Shown here: positions 46,397-57,770 of the stretch, piece by piece
Position numbering within the stretch: the first letter of the stretch is position 1
Layout: every line of letters begins with the position of its first letter
Source: Lepas anatifera
Taxonomy: Eukaryota; Arthropoda; Thecostraca; Lepadidae
Length of the DNA: 64,000 nucleotides
Assembly (NCBI GenBank): GCA_034440635.1
Contig: JAOTON010002089.1
Coordinates: 186,001-250,000 of the forward strand
Reading direction: 5' to 3'
Notes under the pieces: generated by a model
Database searches by the model: none
Seen by the model: only the letters and a program-made list of their open reading frames with translations
Told to the model about the DNA's origin: nothing
Translations under genes and position numbers: made by a program

Positions 46397-49070
46397 TCAG
46401 CCCTCCCGCGAAGATAAGACGAACTGAAAAACAACACAAGTCAAACGAAAAAAACAGCAGTAGTTCCGCAGCTCAAGAGAGGTAATGTAAGCAAGAGGTA
46501 ATGCAAGATACTGCGGGGAATAAATAAAAAAACTTGATATATACTCAGCTGAAAGGGGTTATCGCCTCTTTTCTCTTTAACAAGTATGGGGAAACAATCC
46601 GTGAGTTTATGACTTAGTAAAACTGGCATGTATAACATGCTCTGGAGCCGCATACATTTTGCTAGAACTCAGTACACAGACGCGATAGGTCGGATATTCC
46701 GATAAATATCAAACTTATCACATCTGTATTGGCAACATTTCCGACAATACATCCAACGCCTGGACCTTAACCCCACGACTCGAAAGTCTCTAAAGCCAAC
46801 AAACTTGACTTCTTGACGAAAATCTACAAGACAAGCACGCGGGGTCAGTGTCAGCCACACCTGCAGTTTTGCAATAGCCGCTGTCTCCTCGCCACCGGAC
46901 CAGAGTCCACCCGACCACGCACGGTCGCCGAACCACGCCGGACGCTGTTGACCCGCTCTGGGGTGGTGCTCCGATCAAACAACGCGTTGTTTGATGGTGG
47001 CACTGCTCGCGCTCAGTTCGCAGGTGCCGCAAACAGTGAAAGGGGGAGGGGGGCGGACTCCGTGTGTCTGTGAGAGCGTGAAGACTAACCAGAAGATAGC
47101 ACCGATACAAAACGTGTTGCAGGTGTTAGATATTTTCAATGGTAGATGAGAAGGTTGAGGGTTAAAGGAGGGTAGAGCTAAAAGGGCAAAAATCATCGCA
47201 CGACTTTTTAAAAGAATCCGTGCATTTTGGGGACAAATTCCATTCATTGGGTCCAAACCCTGATGTCTTACGTTCTGTATGATACCAGAAACGCAGTGTC
47301 CCAAAACTGGTTTTGCGCTAGGGTGCTTAGTGTAAAATTCATATTGGAAAATAAAGTCAACGAGTGGAACAAACGTCACAATATTGCGAGAATCACGCAA
47401 AACCCTTAAATCATTATTACAGCCCTTACGTTCTGCAGTTTAGGAAGAATGCTATCATCATTTGCCTTCTTACTACCATTCTCTTGATAAGTTTTAAACA
47501 CCAGTACCATCGAATTGTGCTAAAAAAGCTCCAATTAAAAATGAGTGGAAATGAATTGGGAATGCTAACAAGAGTGAGAGGAAAATTTCACTTGCCCGAG
47601 TGTCGCGCTCCACCCAGCACCCTGTGGTTCAGAACACTACCCAGACGTGGCCTCACCCCCTCACTACGGGGGGTTTGCGCCCCTCTCCGAGTTAGGTCAC
47701 GGCTGATGCAACGGGGGCCGGGGCCGGGCTGGGGTGTGCGCGCGCACGCATAATGGGCGGCTGATAGCGACACGGCGACCTCGCAACCGGCGCCGCCTCA
47801 CACCAGCGCTGAGCTACGACGGGCTGATGCAACCCATGCTGTCCAAAACGACACTTCGCCCGCTGCCGACGCACAGAATGGCACTTCATCAGCCCGGCTG
47901 GACAGTTACGCCGCGCCGGATCAGCGTCGCCGGCGATGGGGGCGGCGTTCGACCCGCCGCAGGGCTGAGTGGCGGCTGGGGTGTCCCGACTGCCCCCCAG
48001 GCTGAGTGACGGCCGAGGCTGCGCTAATGAAGACCGACCCATTACCGCGCCAGCAAGACTGCAGCTGCACCGCTCCACTTCCGCGCCGGCCGCGGTGTCC
48101 CGCTTCCGCGCCGAATTACATTAATCACGACGCTCCCTTAGACCAGTTCCAAGGGTAACTTCTTGGTTGAATATTGGATACCTTGTCTCGACGTCTGATT
48201 GAATAGTTGTACGAGGATCTAGAGACTGTTGTGACGCGAAGGCACGACAGGTTGATCAAACAATACAACAAAGCACAACAACCTCACGCATCTCTAATTT
48301 CGACCAAATTTTGACCGGTTGATCAATAAAAAATAAAAAAATTTCTGCGCAAAATAACCTCTCTCAAATAGCACTCCCTTATTTGAAAACAGGAAATTTT
48401 CTCTCGCATCTCTTAATTCGAATAGGCATGCTGCAGTACTGTATCCAGATGGTACACAAAAGAGATAAGCTAGGTTTAGGGTGGGGCGGGACATAGGCAG
48501 TATTGTACCCTCAACCTTTGAGAAAAGACATCGACGATCCCCTGATGCAAGCACCCAGCAGCCGCAGCACCGATTCCCTGATACCAGCCTTGACCCGGAG
48601 AAAAGAGGCGTGTTGGCTGTGATGCGCTGACTTAACTTTGGCAGTCCGACTGAAATCTCGGCGCAACAATGCACCCCGATTTCAACGCACATCCACGGAC
48701 CGGCTGGAGGGTAAGTGATTTTAGTGATGTTGGGCTCGTTCGCAACTCCATGTTGCTCCACGAAGCTCCACGAAGCTGCTGGCAAACATGACGGAAATTA
48801 CCTTACAAGTTCGCTAACAGGATCCAGATTCTCTCCCTGGGGCAGTATTTTGGCCTGACAGAACCCACCCACAGGTTGCCCGAGTCTCTCTGGCTCAGAC
48901 TCAGAGTGCACTTCATTGCTTGCAAGATTGCAAGATATTACCCACGATGTCTGTGAAGCCAGCGACACTCAAGTTCCCTGTCCCCCTTCTCCTTTAGAAA
49001 AAGTAAGGGTCTCCCATTCCTCGCGAGGTGTATAATGTGTTGGGCAAGCTATGGCAAAGCAAGCCAGATA

Positions 49071-49897
49071 GGTATATACAGGGTGTTTCATAAAGAATGA
49101 TATTTTTGAATGGATTATAATGCGGTTATAAATAGGTTGTTGTGGTATGATTTACATATCAATCGAAAGATGATTTTGGGACATTTACGATTATTCGTAT
49201 TTTGATAGCTGTTTTGATATTTTTGCTAGTAAAAAAGTAGTCATAAAATTGACTTGAAAAATTCTGTCTATCTTGCCTTCATCGAAAATGTTCGTAGAAA
49301 TCACGTGCGTATCACGTGACAAGTATAGCGCCAATGGCACTGCAAACATGATATCGTCACTATGGTACGTCTCAGTCCACATGCACATTGCCTCTGGAAA
49401 TTAATTCTAAAAAACACACCTCTCAAGCTTAGGAAAGCTCGGGTCCAAGCAAGCAATCCCCAATTGGTCCATGCCCCTTGTTCTGCGGTGAACAGTGGGG
49501 TCTCTTGCGCTGTGTCCGCCGCATCCAGTCATTCATATGGAAGGTAAACCAATGAGCTATACGGAGCTTGAGCCAAAAACTTTTAACTTGTAGTATTACT
49601 GAGACTTTTGCTTTTTATGTGCATGCTCACGTGCCATTTGTGTGTGCTGAGGCCTTTTTAGAGTGCTGCAAGTTCCGTTTTCTCACATATAAGCGGGCAT
49701 ATATTATGTTTCTTGAACCATTTTCCGAGTACATTTAAGACGAGAGAAAACATTTGATGCAAATGAAACATATTTATATAAAAATGTCCTACAATTTACC
49801 ATTAAAATGAGTGTTTTGTGGACGGATTTGAAGGATTTGTAGTACTTTACTGAACATTTAAAAAATATCATTCTTTTTGAAACACCCTGTACATACC
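49071..49897. mobile_element. TA-flanked inverted-repeat element (mariner/Tc1-like by target)
   Basis: An 827-bp element with inverted ends GGTATATACAGGGTGTTTCA (left) and GGTATGTACAGGGTGTTTCA (right, read inward), followed by related AAAGAATGATAT sequence. TA dinucleotides lie at 49069-49070 and 49898-49899. A shorter boundary at CAGGGTG, also flanked by TA, is possible. The interior is AT-rich with no transposase frame. TA target suggests the Tc1/mariner superfamily, but other TA-targeting groups are possible. Confidence 0.72.
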
Positions 49898-50727
49898 TAC
49901 GCTCGGTATCGAGGCACTACGCTTTTCCGGTGATCCTAAAGTGTAGCTATAAGCAAGAATTTTCAGTCTCTGGATATTTCGATCAGCTTCGCACCGGGCT
50001 GCATCGGGTGCCGTGCCTGGCTGGCCCATCGAAGGCCACGTAACAGTCAGCGGGCCTCCGACACAGCCCATTTACACCCCTAAAATTCCGGAGAAATACG
50101 CACTAGGGTGGTTCTTTTCCACACAAAAAAAATCCCGCGTTTCATGTGCCGGCTCTGATCATCTGTTTGAGCCGCAGCGGAGCTTCCACGGAAAATCTTC
50201 AAACCATCGGGATCATTTGGACCTGATCTGGGCTGACCAAGTCTGCTCAACCAATCCGTTTATAAAACATAATATATCCGCGTCCAATTCACATTGGAAA
50301 AAGACAACCAAATGGGTGAAAACGAGCATTCAAATCCACATCATTTTCATTTTATTTACAAGATCATCAACGGGGAAGTCCCCAATTACAGATGAAGTCA
50401 GGCTGTTAAAAATTACCCACATCTTCTGACAAATCTGACCCTATCCAATCCACCAGTCGTTCAGGGATCCGTTCGGACACGTGATTCCATGACGATCCCA
50501 AGCTATCTCTTGTCCTCTAGAGAACATGGAAATCGTATCAAAGAAGGGAATAAATCACACCAACTATAAAAAACTTCTATATGCCATGAATTAAAAAGAT
50601 ACTTTCCTATCCAATTTCGTGATAGGTTTTGCACGAAACCTTCCACCTGGATGGAGTTTTAGACAATCTGCGCGGAACATCAGGGAATCCTGGTTAACAT
50701 GTTAGATGAGGCACTGGCAGCACAGAC

Positions 50728-50752
50728 TGTATGTATGTATGCATGTATGTAA
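50728..50752. repeat. Short (GTAT)n microsatellite
   Basis: TGTATGTATGTATGCATGTATGT with one interruption. Confidence 0.85.
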
Positions 50753-51998
50753 TGGTGCATTCAACTAAAAAGACCACAAGCTGGGTCGCAGCGTTCCCAA
50801 GTGGCCTTCTCCGTGCAAAAAAGCCATCCCACCGTTGAAACAGACAACTAAGTTCCCAATTCAACCCTTAGTTTCACATTCTTCCCTATCTCTCCTACCC
50901 GAAAGCATTACGGCGTTATTCACTGTAAAGCTTATGCACGATGCCCTGATTTTGACTAACTTTGTGCGTTCATGAGCAATGAGCATGGTCATCGACAGCG
51001 GGGCACGGGGAGGGGGGGACAGAGGGACGCGCTTCCCAGCTGGTGAACCAGGGAACGCAACCCGGCAACGCAATATCGGCACTCAACCGCTCTAGCATTT
51101 CCTCTCGCTTATCGAGTTGGAGTGAGAAAGTTCTCGGTAATAATGAGGGTGAATGGCCTCCATACAGCGGCTGCACTGTCCGACATCAGTGAAATTTCAG
51201 GCCTAAACTGTCATCATCTCGGTTGTCACCAGGTCGGGTTCGTTCGCCAATAAAAAACTCGTGGCTAGGTCCTTGCTAGTGGTCTTGGATATCCTGTGAA
51301 AAACCCAATGAGAAGATTTTGTAGAAATGATACATCTTTACCACACAGATCTCCTAAGCATCTCTCATAAATCTGTCTCAGTCTGTGACCTTGCCGATAA
51401 TCCCTCCAACACCTGCTCAGCACAGGCCCCACCCTTGCCTTGGGCCTCGTGATCAGTGGTCTAGCGTGTGGTAAGGAGCGCGGTCGCTAAACTCACTCAA
51501 ATAGAAACGATGGCAAGAACCAACGGATGGATAGATACGACAGCGTGACACCCCACCTTCTCCCCACACACACACCCAAACAGGTCCCAGCTTTATATTA
51601 TCACACCAAGGCAATGCATCAGAATTGTAATGCAATTTTCTTTAAAATAGTGTATCATATATTAAACAATATCAAAAAATTATAGACTCGGGTCTCTCCT
51701 TCTTGATATCCATAATAAACTTTAAGATGCCTTTCATTTAACCCCGCGCATTTGCAAAATGGTCAAGGACATCCTGGTAAGCAGACGGAAAATGGATCTA
51801 ACTTCTTCTCTTCACTCATTGAGCATTCTCAGGCGTGAATACATGACTTCGTCCAGAGGTAGGGGAGACGCCGCCTTGCGTGGATCCAAATAATCCTTAC
51901 GGGGTTTTAAAATAGGCAAAATCACCAAACACGGTATTTTTCAGACAATTTGCTAAACAACCACCGTCGACCGAAGTTTACGATGTTTGCGAACCAGG

Positions 51999-52107
51999 CA
52001 GTGGCGATACAAGGGGGATGGGGGCTCAAGCTCCCCCACCCGATATGTCTGAGTGTCTATAGTTAATGCATATGGGGAGGTTGATCCCAGGCAATAAGGA
52101 CGCTGAC
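51999..52107. mobile_element. Probable hAT-like MITE remnant
   Basis: Begins CAGTGGCGATACAAGGGGG, a variant of the CAGTGGCGGATCCAG end. The right end is unclear; GGACGCTG followed by ACCAGG near 52107 may be the far end with a decayed duplication of GAACCAGG (51991-51998). Confidence 0.35.
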
Positions 52108-52890
52108 CAGGGGGGGAGTGTGTGTATATTTCACCGGTGCGGTGTGTCGTTACATTGCGTTTGCATATTTGACTCCATTCTTGAAAGTGCACTGAATTCA
52201 GTTGAAAATGTCTGTCTCGAGGCAATGTTTCTCGGAATAGATTCGTAACTGGATATCCCATTGAGTCCTAGGTGTGTTCCCAGGCGTTAATTACAACATG
52301 TCATATAAAATAAGAGTGACAAGCGAACTATTCATGGAGATATAATATAAACTGAGCCAGAGCCCATTTGCTGTCACCTTTTATGTGTTGTTCCTGGATG
52401 GACCGAAATAATACAGTTTTCCGACGTTTCCTCTCCTACCAGCCGAACCAATGGACTAAATCTACAAAATGGGCGCATAAATACCAACGGTGACCTGCGG
52501 AACAAGGCTCAAAATTTCAGAACAAGCATTGTGCAGAAAATTCACCAAAATATACATACCTACAGTCGAACAAGACGATTCTAGGCCTTGTTTTCTGAGC
52601 GAATCTGGGTCTAAATATTGAATTATAGGGCCACACACTGAAACTACAAAACATATCAAGTGCAAAAAAAGGAAAAAATCTGATCACACTGTAAACGCTA
52701 AATCGCAGTCGAGAAGAAAGCTGTTGGTGACCTGGCCAAAACTACGAGCTGGCAGAGAAAGCTTTAGTAAGTCCGTTAACCTGACCACAATGATCCGATA
52801 TAGTCATGACTTTTTTTAGCTCCCTCGTGTGTACGGATGCAGAAAAATGCTCTTAAACTCACGAGCCGCTTATAAATATGTATAACTAGG

Positions 52891-53048
52891 CAGGCGCAGA
52901 TCTAGGGGTTGGGGTGTGAACACCTTTTTGGCCCAACCCCCAGATGCCCACCGGTTTTTTTTCTGATAAAACCATCAGTTTTTGAAGACTTCAACCCTCT
53001 CTGCCTCCCCCTTCCCTCCCCCAAATTATCGGCTTAGATCCGGCACGG
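52891..53048. mobile_element. Probable hAT-like MITE remnant
   Basis: Left end CAGGCGCAGATCTAGGGG and right end TTAGATCCGGCACGGTG are imperfect inverted copies of the same MITE terminus. No clean target duplication is visible. Confidence 0.4.
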
Positions 53049-53921
53049 TGAGTAGTAGGTATGTTAATAAAATGCAGGCTCCTTTCACATACATAAGATC
53101 CGGCATGCTCTGCACAGCGAAGCCCCGCAGATCAGTGCTATGGTCCAAGTGTCTCCATGACAACAAAGCTTGAGAGGGGAAAGACGAGTTAACAGCCTGT
53201 TTGAAACGAAAGAACACATGTCTACGAGCAGGTTCACGAAGCTTTGTTGGAAAGCATTATTCGCTCTGCATCGTTTCCCCAGAATGTATGGTATTCCAGA
53301 TTTATTACTGGCTTATGTTGACACATTCATCGAAATAATCAATTCAAATAAGCAAATGATTCAAATATACTACACGACAACACGACTTCTTACCGCTTTC
53401 GGTTCCGTTATTGCAAGTATATAATGAACAAGCCTCCCAAACTACGACCCCACCATCCACGCGGGCAATTTCGGCAATGACAGGTTGATACGAGGGAGGC
53501 TAACGTATAACGTCTCCAGAAAACACAGGGCCGACCTCGCTCATCATGCCATCCTTTCACGGCTTAGTGGCCACTCGGCCTACGTCATTCGCCCGGTTAT
53601 GATGCCAAAAATGTTATCAAGATCGGACCATGGGTACATCGAATCCATGGAGTCCTATTCCCCGCACTATGGCACAGACCATGCCATCACGTTAGACTGC
53701 TGGAGAAAAAACATTTGATGCATGCTGATCCGTTCTCCGATCTTGGTTATCCTCGGAGACCGGTCACTGGCGATGGCAGAGTGGGGCCATCCCACCATGT
53801 CCCCAAAGCCCACATTTTCAGAAATATTTCTTTAAAACACTGAGTTTTTCAAGCTTTTCACAATCCTCCCCGAAAGGCTGACATCTACCTAGACCGCTCT
53901 TGCACTGTGTTGGATAGCTAA

Positions 53922-54175
53922 CATAGGCGGATCCAGGATGGCCAATCGGGGGGGCACCTTACCAGGGAGTGCCATCCGGACCAGGGGCGCCACTTTTGAC
54001 CGGAAAAACCTATCAATTGGCCGCCAAATCCTATCGGTGGTCGCCGATTTTCGCATCATGGGGGAGGGGCGGGGGTGGAAAGCAAAATTTCAGGGGGGCA
54101 TCGACCTTTCAGGGGGCGCCAAGGGACGATTGAGGGGGCACCTGTCCCCCCTTTTGCCCGCCTTAGATCCGCGTG
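53922..54175. mobile_element. hAT-like MITE, CATAGGYGGATCCAGG family, copy 2
   Basis: A 254-bp element starting CATAGGCGGATCCAGG and ending GATCCGCGTG. Its interior order (ATCCGGACCAGGGGCGCCAC, TTTTGACCGG, CCTATCGGTGG, GGGGGCGCCAAGG) matches the copy at 57146 and the reverse complement of the copy at 9630. The flanking 8-mers ATAGCTAA and GGAGCTAA match at 6 of 8. Confidence 0.75.
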
Positions 54176-54632
54176 GGAGCTAAATATTTGCGCGCCGGAG
54201 CGTCCCAGGGAATAGATCTTAATCTTGTTTCGATTTACCTACGGTCAATGTATGAGTTCTGACTGCCCGTGGTTCTAATTCGGAGCAGTTAGAACTGAAC
54301 CAAAGGTGCTCTACCAGCTTGAGCTGGGATGACAGGGCTCTGTTTCAACGATTATGTAATGGCGCTGGAAGGACAGCCCACACCTTGCAACTCATCCAAC
54401 TGACACCAAAATTTGGAGAGATTCACAGAGCGGGGTAGAGAAACCCGGACTTCTCTGAAACTTTTCGCACGTTATCGCAATAGGAAGATCACAAGAGAAA
54501 GTAAAAAATATACTACAAGTCATGGGTGGAAATCAGGGTCGGACCTGGATTTGGGTCTCCCATAGGCTTTACATCGGGTTTGTACTACCTATCCAGGACC
54601 CCCTGGATCGAGAAGAGATCTGCAGCCTTGCT

Positions 54633-54959
54633 CAGTGGCGGATCCAGGGGGAGGCAAAAAGGCATTCCCCCTCCAACGGAAAAGCCCGTGGCTGTTTTTC
54701 CCCAAAGCTGTCGACCTCCTTTTTTCTGCGACTCCTTCTTTATTCATAAGCAGTTTTTTTTCTTCAAAAGCAAACATATTGTGGTCCATCTTTCCATATT
54801 GAGGCGTTTTTTCTTCCTTTATGATTTTCGACTTGGGTTCAGCCCCAAAAACCTACCGTCAACCTTGTTAAATTGTGGCGAAATAAATATTTCACCACGT
54901 CCCTTTTTTGCTTTCGACTTTTGTTTGCCCCCAAAAGCTAACAACTAGACCCGCCACTG
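54633..54959. mobile_element. hAT-like MITE, CAGTGGCGGATCCAG family
   Basis: A 327-bp element starting CAGTGGCGGATCCAGG and ending GACCCGCCACTG. The 8-bp flanks GCCTTGCT (54625-54632) and GCTTTGCT (54960-54967) match at 7 of 8. The interior is T-rich and does not code. Confidence 0.8.
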
Positions 54960-55054
54960 GCTTTGCTTGAAATACGATCGCACGTGTCGCCACGATATGT
55001 CAATTTTAAACACCTAGCGACAGCGCCGTGAACCCTCCAACCGAGGCTGACAGT

Positions 55055-55241
55055 CATGGGCGCCGAAAACGGGGGGACGGGGGACGTGTCCCCCTGTTGG
55101 CCAACCAGGAGGGACGTTCCACAAAAATTTAGGTCCATCGTCATTAATGCTGTCAGGTACCGAACATGCTCAAAATTCGCCTGCCCCGCTCCGCACCAGC
55201 CCGGGTCCGTCCCCTGTAAAAATTCCGTGGCGGCGCCCCTG
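55055..55241. mobile_element. hAT-like MITE, GGGGCGCCGCCACGG family, copy 2
   Basis: A 187-bp element starting CATGGGCGCCGAAAACGG and ending CCGTGGCGGCGCCCCTG. The 8-bp flanks CTGACAGT and CTAACAGA match at 6 of 8. It is the inverted copy of 21884-22084. A further end fragment (GTGCCGCCACGGAATTT) occurs at about 60001. Confidence 0.65.
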
Positions 55242-56187
55242 CTAACAGAAATTGCAACTTACCGCTCTTTGGACTGTACAGTAGTGCTGGTAGCAGAGAT
55301 TTCGTTGACACTGTCCGAAAGCCTGAGGCCGGCATGTGACGTTGAGATGGGTCTTAGTGGCGGCCAGCCTGAGGGTGGCACCGAGTAAGCGGCCCAGGCT
55401 CGTCATGGTGCTATGCGAACGAGATGCAATCCTTATGTGATCCACCAACCTCTCCTACTTTCGATCAGTGGCCAGCCCGTTCCTCACCCCACCACGGACC
55501 ACCAAGAATTAACCCCGACCACGCGACGCCCTACAGATCCAACCATACCACCGCGCCCACAGGCGAACTCGGTTTGTTTACAAATTGTTCCCATTGCGGT
55601 AGATGACGACTTTCAAGGCGCGTTCGTTCTGCTGAGTTTACTGGTTAAATTTGTGGTCAACGAACGGAACAAATGACTAAAGTTGGAGTTGAATTGAGAT
55701 TCTTGACTAATATTATCAATATTTGCACACACTTTCACAAGGGATAGTCAAAGCCCTTCGTAAAGGCAATTCTGCGAACGGAGCTATGCTTTAGCCGGGG
55801 TCTGGTCTACTACTTTCGGTAGATTCTCCGGCTGGCCTTGGACACAGAGCTTGTGATTGGTTGCTGCTACGAGCAATAAATGTAAAAAAACAGGGATGTA
55901 TTCTCTGTATAGAAACTCTGGTAATTATGATTTTATGAGAGAACAGAAATTCGAGTTGTTTCTTGCTGCTTTCCAACCCCTCACCCTCCAGATTTATCTG
56001 TGCCCTAGGAGCAAAGTAGTTCAAGTACCGTCCTCTCCTGCCATCTGTCGCAAAGCTCACGAAACTCGTGCTGTGGAGCTCGGTCCTCGACCGGCTCTCC
56101 TGCACTTCGCAGCGGCGGGTTTCACTGCAGCGGGCGATAGATCCTCGGGTGCGGGGATCTGTGTGCGTTTGTTAAGTGAGGTCTGTC

Positions 56188-56194
56188 TATAAAG
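56188..56194 (+). promoter_or_regulatory. TATA-like box upstream of the presequence exon
   Basis: TATAAAG lies 124 bp before the ATG at 56318. It is followed about 20-30 bp later by a pyrimidine-rich TTTTTCTTCGCTTCG stretch that could hold the transcription start. A single-motif prediction. Confidence 0.3.
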
Positions 56195-56317
56195 TGCTTT
56201 TTCTTCGCTTCGTTGTGGATTTTCATTTTTGAAATCGATGTGGTGTGTCGTTTGAAGCATCTTGGGATTCAGCATTCGTGCAAGCCAGTCGAAACGCGAA
56301 TTTGAAACAGGAACACT

Positions 56318-56434
56318 ATGGCCTTTCCCCGTCTGGCCCAAGTTTCGCGGTTGCTATGGACCCATTCGAAGCAATTTTCTGCGCTCCATACGGCTGCACC
56401 CTTGGGAATCATGCGGCCTTTTGTCCTGCCGAAG
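56318..56434 (+). CDS. Candidate first coding exon with mitochondrial presequence
   Basis: Thirty-nine codons, starting MAFPRLAQVSRLLWTHSKQF and ending MRPFVLPK, followed directly by GTAAGT (donor at 56435, phase 0). The peptide has no Asp or Glu, several Arg, Lys and His, many Ser, Ala and Leu, and could form an amphipathic helix. These are the features of a matrix-targeting presequence, so the product is probably an imported mitochondrial protein. The ATG has G at +4 in the context ACACTATGG. A TATA-like box lies at 56188. I do not recognise the protein, and no continuing exon was found before the window ends. The supporting facts are the peptide composition and the perfect donor; gene identity is unknown, and a chance frame remains possible. 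Confidence 0.42.
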
Positions 56435-56650
56435 GTAAGTACTGGACATATTAAGAGTGTCGGAGATAGTTTCACATCAAAATGCGTTTTATTTGCACTG
56501 GATTTCAGCGTTTGTCTCCACTGGTCATCTGCTCTGCTGAAGTAGGACTTGATCTTGCCCCTAAGGCCATAGGGGCTCTTCAAGTGATTTAGTAGTTTAT
56601 TTAGATGACTTTTTTGCAAAGCACGACTTGGGTACCGCGGTGTATGTTAA

Positions 56651-56790
56651 AGGGACATTGTCGCAAAAATTTTTATTGTGGTTTCTTAATATTTGAAAAA
56701 TCCTAATTCTGGTACTATCAATCATTTCTTTATCTTCAGCTAAATTTTTGGAGGCCACTCAACAATTATTCAAATTTGCTAACAATATCA
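56651..56790. repeat. Dispersed repeat with TTAA-AGGGACATTG end
   Basis: Starts after TTAA (56647-56650) with AGGGACATTGTCGCAAAAA and contains GGAGGCCACTCAAC. The same blocks occur inverted at 35315-35435. The second terminus was not located. TTAAAGGGA-type ends also appear at 33904, 38545 and, inverted, near 14735, 20455 and 31205. Confidence 0.45.
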
Positions 56791-57007
56791 ATAATAGGCT
56801 GTAACCTGCTCTTCACCTCTATTCTATCAATCAAAGTTTTAAGTTCTATAAATGATTTTTTGGGGTAAAAAATGTTTTTATGCTGTATTCGTATTCAATT
56901 TATTTTTATTACCCCTTAAAAAATACAAATATTAGATTAATTTGTCCAAAACATTCAGCTTGAGAAAACTAATCAGGAAAGTTTTAAAATCGGGCAGTTT
57001 TCGTACA

Positions 57008-57079
57008 GCGGCGATGGTATAGTGGCCTCCATTCCCGACTCTCACACGGGTAATACGGGTTCGAATCTAGTTCGTTGAA
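57008..57079 (+). tRNA. tRNA-Glu(CTC)-like gene or pseudogene
   Basis: Seventy-two nucleotides that fold as a tRNA. Acceptor strands GCGGCGA/TCGTTGA pair at six of seven positions (two G-U). The A box is TGGTATAGTGG. The anticodon arm is CCCGA-CTCTCAC-ACGGG (four of five pairs), with CTC as the anticodon, hence Glu. The T-arm is ACGGG-TTCGAAT-CTAGT (four of five pairs, one G-U), with B box GGTTCGAATC. A TTTTT run follows within five bases and could end RNA polymerase III transcription. Mismatches in three stems make a decayed copy or a SINE head as likely as a working gene. Confidence 0.45.
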
Positions 57080-57145
57080 GTTTTTACTGTAAAAACAATT
57101 TTTCTGATTCTCTTCTTGTTTGTTCATGCGTACTTATGGATAAAG

Positions 57146-57383
57146 CATAGTCGGATCCATGGTTGCCGATCGGGGGGTAACTTCCGGGGAGGGCACCATC
57201 CGGACCAGGGGGGCGCCACCTTTGACCGGCAAAACCTATCAGATGGACGCTAAATCCTATCAGTGTGCGCCGATTTTCGCATCCTGGGGGAGAGGATGGG
57301 ACGCGACATTTTAGGGTTCACCGAGAGTTGATCAGAGAGGGGAGGGGGCACGTGCCCCCTTTGCCCTCCTGGATCCTCCTATG
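57146..57383. mobile_element. hAT-like MITE, CATAGGYGGATCCAGG family, copy 3
   Basis: A 238-bp element starting CATAGTCGGATCCATGG and ending CCTGGATCCTCCTATG. Eight-bp flanks GGATAAAG (57138-57145) and GGATGAAG (57384-57391) match at 7 of 8. Confidence 0.8.
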
Positions 57384-57770
57384 GGATGAAGTAAATATTC
57401 TAAGGACAATTCCTTCTGGTTATCCCTCCGTCCGGGTAGTTGAGGGAAAGGGAATATTAGCCCCAAATATTTTTCTAATCTGACCGGCGTACCAAACTGG
57501 AACCGGCTTGTCTCCAGCTCCCTACAATGGTTCTCAATCCGTCGGATTTCCCTCTATTGGAGACCAGTTCCCCTGTTTTCTGACCAGCGGGACACGCTGT
57601 TCGCCGTTCGAAAATGTCTTTTGTGTCCTTTGCTGAAGGCCATTCTTGAAGGCTGACCGGTTTTCGTGCAAACCAAGAACCAGAAACCGACCCAATAAAA
57701 AGCAGGGGTGGCTCTTCGAGATTATATGTGTTAATCTCGAGATTAATGTGTCTCGAGATTAATTAATCGT

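Larger units (their letters stand above)
43410..56187. other. Unassigned region with transposons
   Basis: Upstream of the visible exons of the calexcitin-like gene and left of the mitochondrial-presequence exon. It holds several MITEs (44983, 45683, 49071, 52891, 53922, 54633, 55055), a TA microsatellite and a GC-rich patch at about 47600-48120. The missing start exon of the calexcitin-like gene may lie here but is too short to recognise. No other coding exon could be supported. Confidence 0.6.

Noticed and set aside
47600..48120. GC-rich patch considered as a promoter or exon
   Set aside because: No splice-bounded coding segment or core promoter motif could be supported; left as unassigned.
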